Positions 59,963 to 64,000 of a stretch of 64,000 nt of DNA are shown one piece after another. How positions within the stretch are numbered: the stretch's first letter is position 1; each line of letters starts with the position of its first letter. The stretch comes from Pectobacterium peruviense (GTDB taxonomy: Bacteria; Pseudomonadota; Gammaproteobacteria; Enterobacterales; Enterobacteriaceae): the NCBI RefSeq assembly GCF_002847345.1, contig NZ_LXFV01000030.1, positions 23,257 through 87,256 of the forward strand, given 5' to 3'. The notes beneath the pieces are model-generated. The model had not been told where the DNA came from. It saw nothing but the letters and a program-made list of their open reading frames with translations, and did not search any database. The position numbers and the translations under genes are program-made.

Positions 59963-60673
59963 TCATCTCCGATATATCTTTGTTGCGCCCACCGTGCGGC
60001 GCACAGATGCTTTTCGCAACCGCGCTCTCATCGGCGTGGACGTCAGTGGAATGGTTCGCTTTCGGGCAATAATCAGCGTCACACATCCCAGCATCGGAAT
60101 ATGTTTATTCAACTTCCCTTTATTCTTTCGCCACGGCGTAACGTGAAAATGGGTCTGATGAATAACTTCGTAGTTCAATAGTCCCAGCCAGTCCGTGATA
60201 CGTATTCGAGTGAACATGCGGCTGCAATAGGGATGCTTTTTATTAAGCCGAGGGATCAGTTTGCCAAGCCCAACCAGACTGATCGGGTTAAACGTGCTGA
60301 GTATTAGCCAACCATCATCCACCAAAACACGATCAACCTCCCGCAGAACGCGATGCGGGTCCGATGAATAAGAGAGCGTTTGGGCGAGCAAACAGGCATC
60401 AATCGATTTTTCAGAGAAGGGTAATTGATAAGCATCAGCCATAACCTGAAGGTTATCACCGTGTGGAGCAACATTGACCTGATGCGCAATCGCGCACTCT
60501 GTTACGTGGATTTCCGCACTCAATGCCCCGATCTTGATTAGATGAAAACCAAAGAGTTTTGGCCACCATGGCAACAAGGCCTGTTCAAGCGACTCACGAT
60601 AAAATTGCCCGCAGGTGATATCATCCCATGAATCAGGTGCAACAATGGTCTGAGGGATTTGTGCCGATTTCAT
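59963..60673 (-). CDS. yafS: SAM-dependent methyltransferase YafS
   Basis: 236 residues, class I methyltransferase of the UbiE/YafS type. The acidic SAM-binding region falls around ADAYQLPFSEKSIDACLLAQTL and the motif DPHRVLREVDRVLVDDGWLILS is typical. The start MKSAQIPQTIVAPD (60673) aligns with E. coli YafS. Substrate unknown. It converges with rnhA and diverges from gloB (43 bp between starts). Confidence 0.9.
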   Translation of the reverse strand: MKSAQIPQTIVAPDSWDDITCGQFYRESLEQALLPWWPKLFGFHLIKIGALSAEIHVTECAIAHQVNVAPHGDNLQVMADAYQLPFSEKSIDACLLAQTLSYSSDPHRVLREVDRVLVDDGWLILSTFNPISLVGLGKLIPRLNKKHPYCSRMFTRIRITDWLGLLNYEVIHQTHFHVTPWRKNKGKLNKHIPMLGCVTLIIARKRTIPLTSTPMRARLRKASVRRTVGATKIYRR

Positions 60674-60716
60674 CTTCTGTTGTCGTCCCCAGGCTACTAG
60701 CAAAAAGAGGTGATGA

Positions 60717-61472
60717 ATGAATCTTATCAGTATCCCCGCACTTCAGGATAACTACATTTGGTTATTGAGCAATAAAGCAAACCGCTGTGTGATCGTCGAT
60801 CCAGGTGAGGCAAGTCCAGTGCTTAATGCGCTCGCTCAAAACTCACTTTTGCCCGAAGCAATTTTGCTCACTCACCACCATAACGACCACGTGGGAGGCG
60901 TCAGTGAGATACTCAATCATTACCCTAACCTGCCCGTTTTTGGCCCGAAAGAAACTGCGAAATGCGGCGCAACCTGCCTGGTTGAGGAAGGAAATACCGT
61001 CTCTTTGTTAAATTCGGAATTTTCTGTAATTGAGGTTCCAGGACACACTTCTGGTCATATTGCCTACTATAATGCGCCATTTTTGTTCTGTGGCGATACG
61101 CTATTTTCAGCAGGATGTGGTCGTATCTTTGAAGGCACACCGAAGCAAATGCATGAATCTATTCAAAAAATAGCAGAACTTCCTGACGATACCGTGGTGT
61201 GCTGCGCTCATGAGTACACGCTATCAAACTTAAAATTTTCTAATGCTATATGGCCTGAAGATCCAGATATTGAATCTTATCTTCATAAAATCAGTCAGAT
61301 ACGAGAAAAATCGCAGTCTAGTTTACCAACAACACTAGGTCTGGAGAGAAGAATCAATCTATTCCTCCGCTGTCATGAGATTGATTTAAAAAGAAAATTA
61401 TCAAATGAACCTGAAAATATAGAGAATTGGCAAGCTTTTGAGATGCTACGCAGCAAGAAAGACTGCTTTTGA
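60717..61472 (+). CDS. gloB: Hydroxyacylglutathione hydrolase (glyoxalase II)
   Basis: Second enzyme of methylglyoxal detoxification. 251 residues of the metallo-beta-lactamase fold. The metal motif THHHNDH (52-58; His53, His55, Asp57, His58) and the later [14 protein letters not shown] and CCAHEYT ligands are present. The 3' third is visibly more AT-rich than neighbouring genes but remains conserved ([10 protein letters not shown]). Confidence 0.95.
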   Translation: MNLISIPALQDNYIWLLSNKANRCVIVDPGEASPVLNALAQNSLLPEAILLTHHHNDHVGGVSEILNHYPNLPVFGPKETAKCGATCLVEEGNTVSLLNSEFSVIEVPGHTSGHIAYYNAPFLFCGDTLFSAGCGRIFEGTPKQMHESIQKIAELPDDTVVCCAHEYTLSNLKFSNAIWPEDPDIESYLHKISQIREKSQSSLPTTLGLERRINLFLRCHEIDLKRKLSNEPENIENWQAFEMLRSKKDCF

Positions 61473-61542
61473 AGGTTTAGGTTGTGCTATTCCTCTAATC
61501 AAAGTATCCTTGCTCGTCTTTTAAGCAACTATTGACCAACAT

Positions 61543-62916
61543 ATGAAGGCTAAAGCGATGATCATCGCCTCAGTCTTGCTGGCAGGTTGTCAGGTCTCAC
61601 CCCATGACACCTCGCAACCTAAACAGCATGCACAGAGTTTGTCTTCGGCAAGTCAAAGTGAAGCAGGAAAGTACACAGATGGTCGAGAGGCCTCCGCGCG
61701 ATGGCTAGATGACGATAGTCTCGCGCAACGAGATCTGTGGAACTTCATTGGCGACGAGCTGAAGATGGAGGTTCCGGATAACGCCCGGATCCGCGAGCAA
61801 AAAATGCGTTATTTGAAAAATAAGAGCTATCTCCACGATGTAACATTACGGGCAGAGCCGTACATGTACTGGATAGTCGAGCAGATTAAGCAACGTAAGA
61901 TGCCGATGGAACTGGTACTGCTACCCATAGTGGAGAGCGCTTTTGATCCAAGTGCCACATCATCCGCCAATGCCGCTGGGCTATGGCAGATTATCCCCGG
62001 CACAGGACGTAATTATGGTTTGAAACAGAACCAATGGTACGACGGGCGTCGCGACGTGATTGCGTCTACGACGGCTGCGCTGGATATGATGCAACGCCTC
62101 AACACGATGTTTGATGGTGACTGGTTATTGACAGTTGCTGCATACAACAGTGGTGAAGGACGTGTCATGCAAGCGATGAAATCGAATAAAGCAAAAGGAA
62201 AATCGACCAGCTTCTGGGCATTGGCGTTACCACGTGAAACGTCAATTTATGTTCCTAAAATGCTGGCCTTAAGCGACATTCTTAAAAACAGCAAAAAATA
62301 CGGCGTGAATCTGCCACAGCCCAATGAAAGCCGGGCATTAGCCAAGGTGGAATTGGGGCAGCAGATAGAGTTGACACAAGCAGCTGAGATGGCTGGCCTG
62401 TCGTTGAACAAACTGAAGAGCTATAACTCGGGCTATAAACGTAATGTTACCGCGCCAAATGGGCCACATTACATTATGGTTCCTAAAGCTCATGTTGAGC
62501 AGTTGAAAGACTCACTAGCTGATGGCGACATCGCAGCGGTTCAACCAACACGTTTAGCGCAAACACAGTCAACACCAGCGTCACAGCAGTATAAGGTACG
62601 TTCAGGTGATACCTTATCGGCTATTGCAGCACGGCTTAATGTCAGCACGAAAGATTTACAAAGCTGGAACAATCTGCGTAGCGCTGGAGCGCTTAAGGTT
62701 GGTCAGACGCTGCAAGTTGCTAAAGTTTCAGGCAATAGTGGCTCTATCACCTACCAAGTACGAAAGGGTGATTCGCTTGCAAGCATTGCTAAACGCCATG
62801 GCGTAAATATCGCTGATGTGATGCGCTGGAATACGGTTATCAACAAGAATGCCAACATCCAGCCAGGCGATCGTCTGACGCTATATGTTAGCAGCAATAT
62901 AAAACCTGATTCTTAA
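61543..62916 (+). CDS. mltD: Membrane-bound lytic murein transglycosylase D
   Basis: Lipoprotein that cleaves peptidoglycan glycan strands. 457 residues. Lipobox LLAGC gives mature Cys16. The SLT catalytic domain holds the Glu of PIVESAFDPSATSSANAAGLWQI, and two C-terminal LysM domains begin YKVRSGDTLSAIA and YQVRKGDSLASIA. Compared with E. coli (452) the length is normal. No clear ribosome binding site precedes the ATG. Confidence 0.94.
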   Translation: MKAKAMIIASVLLAGCQVSPHDTSQPKQHAQSLSSASQSEAGKYTDGREASARWLDDDSLAQRDLWNFIGDELKMEVPDNARIREQKMRYLKNKSYLHDVTLRAEPYMYWIVEQIKQRKMPMELVLLPIVESAFDPSATSSANAAGLWQIIPGTGRNYGLKQNQWYDGRRDVIASTTAALDMMQRLNTMFDGDWLLTVAAYNSGEGRVMQAMKSNKAKGKSTSFWALALPRETSIYVPKMLALSDILKNSKKYGVNLPQPNESRALAKVELGQQIELTQAAEMAGLSLNKLKSYNSGYKRNVTAPNGPHYIMVPKAHVEQLKDSLADGDIAAVQPTRLAQTQSTPASQQYKVRSGDTLSAIAARLNVSTKDLQSWNNLRSAGALKVGQTLQVAKVSGNSGSITYQVRKGDSLASIAKRHGVNIADVMRWNTVINKNANIQPGDRLTLYVSSNIKPDS

Positions 62917-62936
62917 GGTCTTATCAGAATCAGCTA

Positions 62937-62979
62937 CAAAAAACAGCCCTCCTACAGTTTGTAGAGGGCTGTTTTTTTT
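62937..62979. terminator. Bidirectional terminator, mltD / yafD
   Basis: Long stem ACAGCCCT-CTAC/GTAG-GGGCTGT (62943-62972) with A and T runs on both sides. Confidence 0.9.
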
Positions 62980-62986
62980 ATGGCGA

Positions 62987-63775
62987 TTAAATCAGGCTAA
63001 ATTCGACGAGCAGTGGATTATGATCTGAGGCCTGGGTTACCAATACAGAAGACTGGTTAACGGCCATCTCACGGTAAAAAATGAAATCTAACGGTCGACC
63101 AAACGCTTTACGTCGCTGATCATCGACGAAATTCACTTCCTGCAGCCCCATCCTTGTCGCAAATCGATTCAGTGCATTGATCCGTTGTTGGCTCCATGCA
63201 TTAAAATCTCCAGCCATAATAGCCGGCCCTTGATGATGCACGAGTTGTTCTCCAATTGCAGCCAACTGCTTGGTATAAACCTCAACACCAAAGCTAAAGT
63301 TAACCGCATGGATGTTGATAACCATCAGCCTCTGGCCATTCTGAAGCGCATAAACCGTTACCAGAGAGGACTTAGCCAAACGCAGCAAAGGTTCCCTTTC
63401 ACGTAAAGGACAGCAATATACCGGCTGGGCAGCTGATAGCGTCATCACACCTGATGGGTGTTGTGGAAGGATAATCGCAGGTACTTGATCGGCTGAGAGG
63501 TAGTTAGTGGTTGCAAAACGGATGAGTTCTGGCGTACTTTGCGCTTCCTGCAACAGGACTAATTGGGTGCCTTTACCGAAATTCTGCAATACGGAAAGCC
63601 AATTCAACCTTTGCTGCTTGAAAATGTTCCACACCATTACGCGTAAGACATCGCCCTCCAGCAGCAATGAGCCTGTCGGTAGAGCTTGTTCGGGGTAATT
63701 AATTTCCCCAGGAGGAAAGATACGTACAGCTGGCTGGCCAGCAACATATCTCATTGCATAGGTTCTTTTCCGCAC
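62987..63775 (-). CDS. yafD: Endonuclease/exonuclease/phosphatase family protein YafD
   Basis: 262 residues of the Mg-dependent DNase I/EEP fold. Motifs include VMVWNIFKQ near the start (Asn), LLQEAQ (catalytic Glu), NIHAVNF, GDFNAWS and SDHNPLL (catalytic Asp-His). No transmembrane segment is evident. The substrate is unknown. It lies beside mltD, as in E. coli. Confidence 0.92.
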   Translation of the reverse strand: MRKRTYAMRYVAGQPAVRIFPPGEINYPEQALPTGSLLLEGDVLRVMVWNIFKQQRLNWLSVLQNFGKGTQLVLLQEAQSTPELIRFATTNYLSADQVPAIILPQHPSGVMTLSAAQPVYCCPLREREPLLRLAKSSLVTVYALQNGQRLMVINIHAVNFSFGVEVYTKQLAAIGEQLVHHQGPAIMAGDFNAWSQQRINALNRFATRMGLQEVNFVDDQRRKAFGRPLDFIFYREMAVNQSSVLVTQASDHNPLLVEFSLI

Positions 63776-63964
63776 GCCTCATCCACAATTAGTTTCAATA
63801 CACCAATACCCTATCAAAAAAGAGTCTCCTTCCGTTATAAGAATTTTATCGCAGACTGGCTATGCACGCCCATCGATAGGAAAGGAAAAGGTAAAATGGT
63901 TAGCAAAAAAACGTAAAGAGAAGGAAAAATAGGAAAGTATCTAAAAACTCTAATCTATACATAT

Positions 63965-64000
63965 GCAAAAAGCCCTAAGCGTTAGCTTAGGGCTTTTTGC
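63965..64000. terminator. Strong hairpin terminator at the window edge
   Basis: Perfect 16-base arms around a GTTA loop, with an A run on the left and a T run on the right. It presumably ends a gene beyond 64000 on the minus strand. The stretch 63776-63964 shows only AT-rich upstream sequence of yafD and no gene. Confidence 0.85.

Overview
This window is chromosomal core DNA of an enterobacterium, most likely Pectobacterium or a close relative in the Pectobacteriaceae. The genus is inferred from overall gene content and from proteins that resemble, but clearly differ from, their E. coli counterparts. Support includes an E. coli-like gene order over long stretches, four ERIC-type intergenic repeats and moderate GC. 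There is no prophage, insertion sequence, CRISPR array or obvious island; about 60 protein genes and 7 tRNA genes are present.

Layout. 1-2916: srmB, grcA and ung, with a two-site FNR promoter in front of grcA. 3096-6643: two tRNA-Ala, an exported esterase, gltX, three tRNA-Val and one tRNA-Lys. 6676-11398: an accessory redox patch holding an SDR, a twice-frameshifted Old Yellow Enzyme pseudogene, an aldo/keto reductase, a TetR regulator and a DoxX protein. The TetR gene, the reductase and the SDR share a repeated upstream motif. 11483-15337: sulfate ABC transporter sbp-cysT-cysW-cysA. 15845-24608: cdaR, degP, dgt, mtnN, btuF, an unknown small exported protein, erpA and hemL, i.e. the E. coli 3-4 min block without clcA and yadS. 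24784-27596: GST, a MocR-type regulator and a LysE-type exporter. 27639-31390: fhuCDB without fhuA. 32003-44691: mrcB, hrpB, thpR, sfsA, dksA, gluQ, pcnB, folK and panBCD. 44761-53926: yadGH, can, hpt, a GNAT protein, an iron-type ABC permease and ATPase with no binding protein, yacC and speED. 54528-58316: nrdHIEF, the class Ib ribonucleotide reductase. 58438-63775: tRNA-Asp, dnaQ, rnhA, yafS, gloB, mltD and yafD.

How the genes work together. Several sets act as units: panB-panC-panD (pantothenate), speE-speD (spermidine), nrdHIEF (deoxynucleotides under iron limitation or oxidative stress), sbp-cysTWA (sulfate uptake) and fhuCDB (ferric hydroxamate uptake, with a Fur-like box). The second iron-type transporter also has a Fur-like box. 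Relative to E. coli, the srmB-ung and gltX-tRNA blocks (about 54-58 min there) lie next to the 3-5 min block here, so the chromosome has been rearranged.

The least explained sequence is the mrcB-fhuC gap. It holds a run of six consecutive hairpins, and on the minus strand two of their loops carry GGA motifs of the RsmA/CsrA type. Other items worth a look are the long nested hairpin between panB and panC, the putative TetR regulon with its broken member, the probable ATC start of pcnB, and a 16-bp palindrome in front of the unknown small exported protein.
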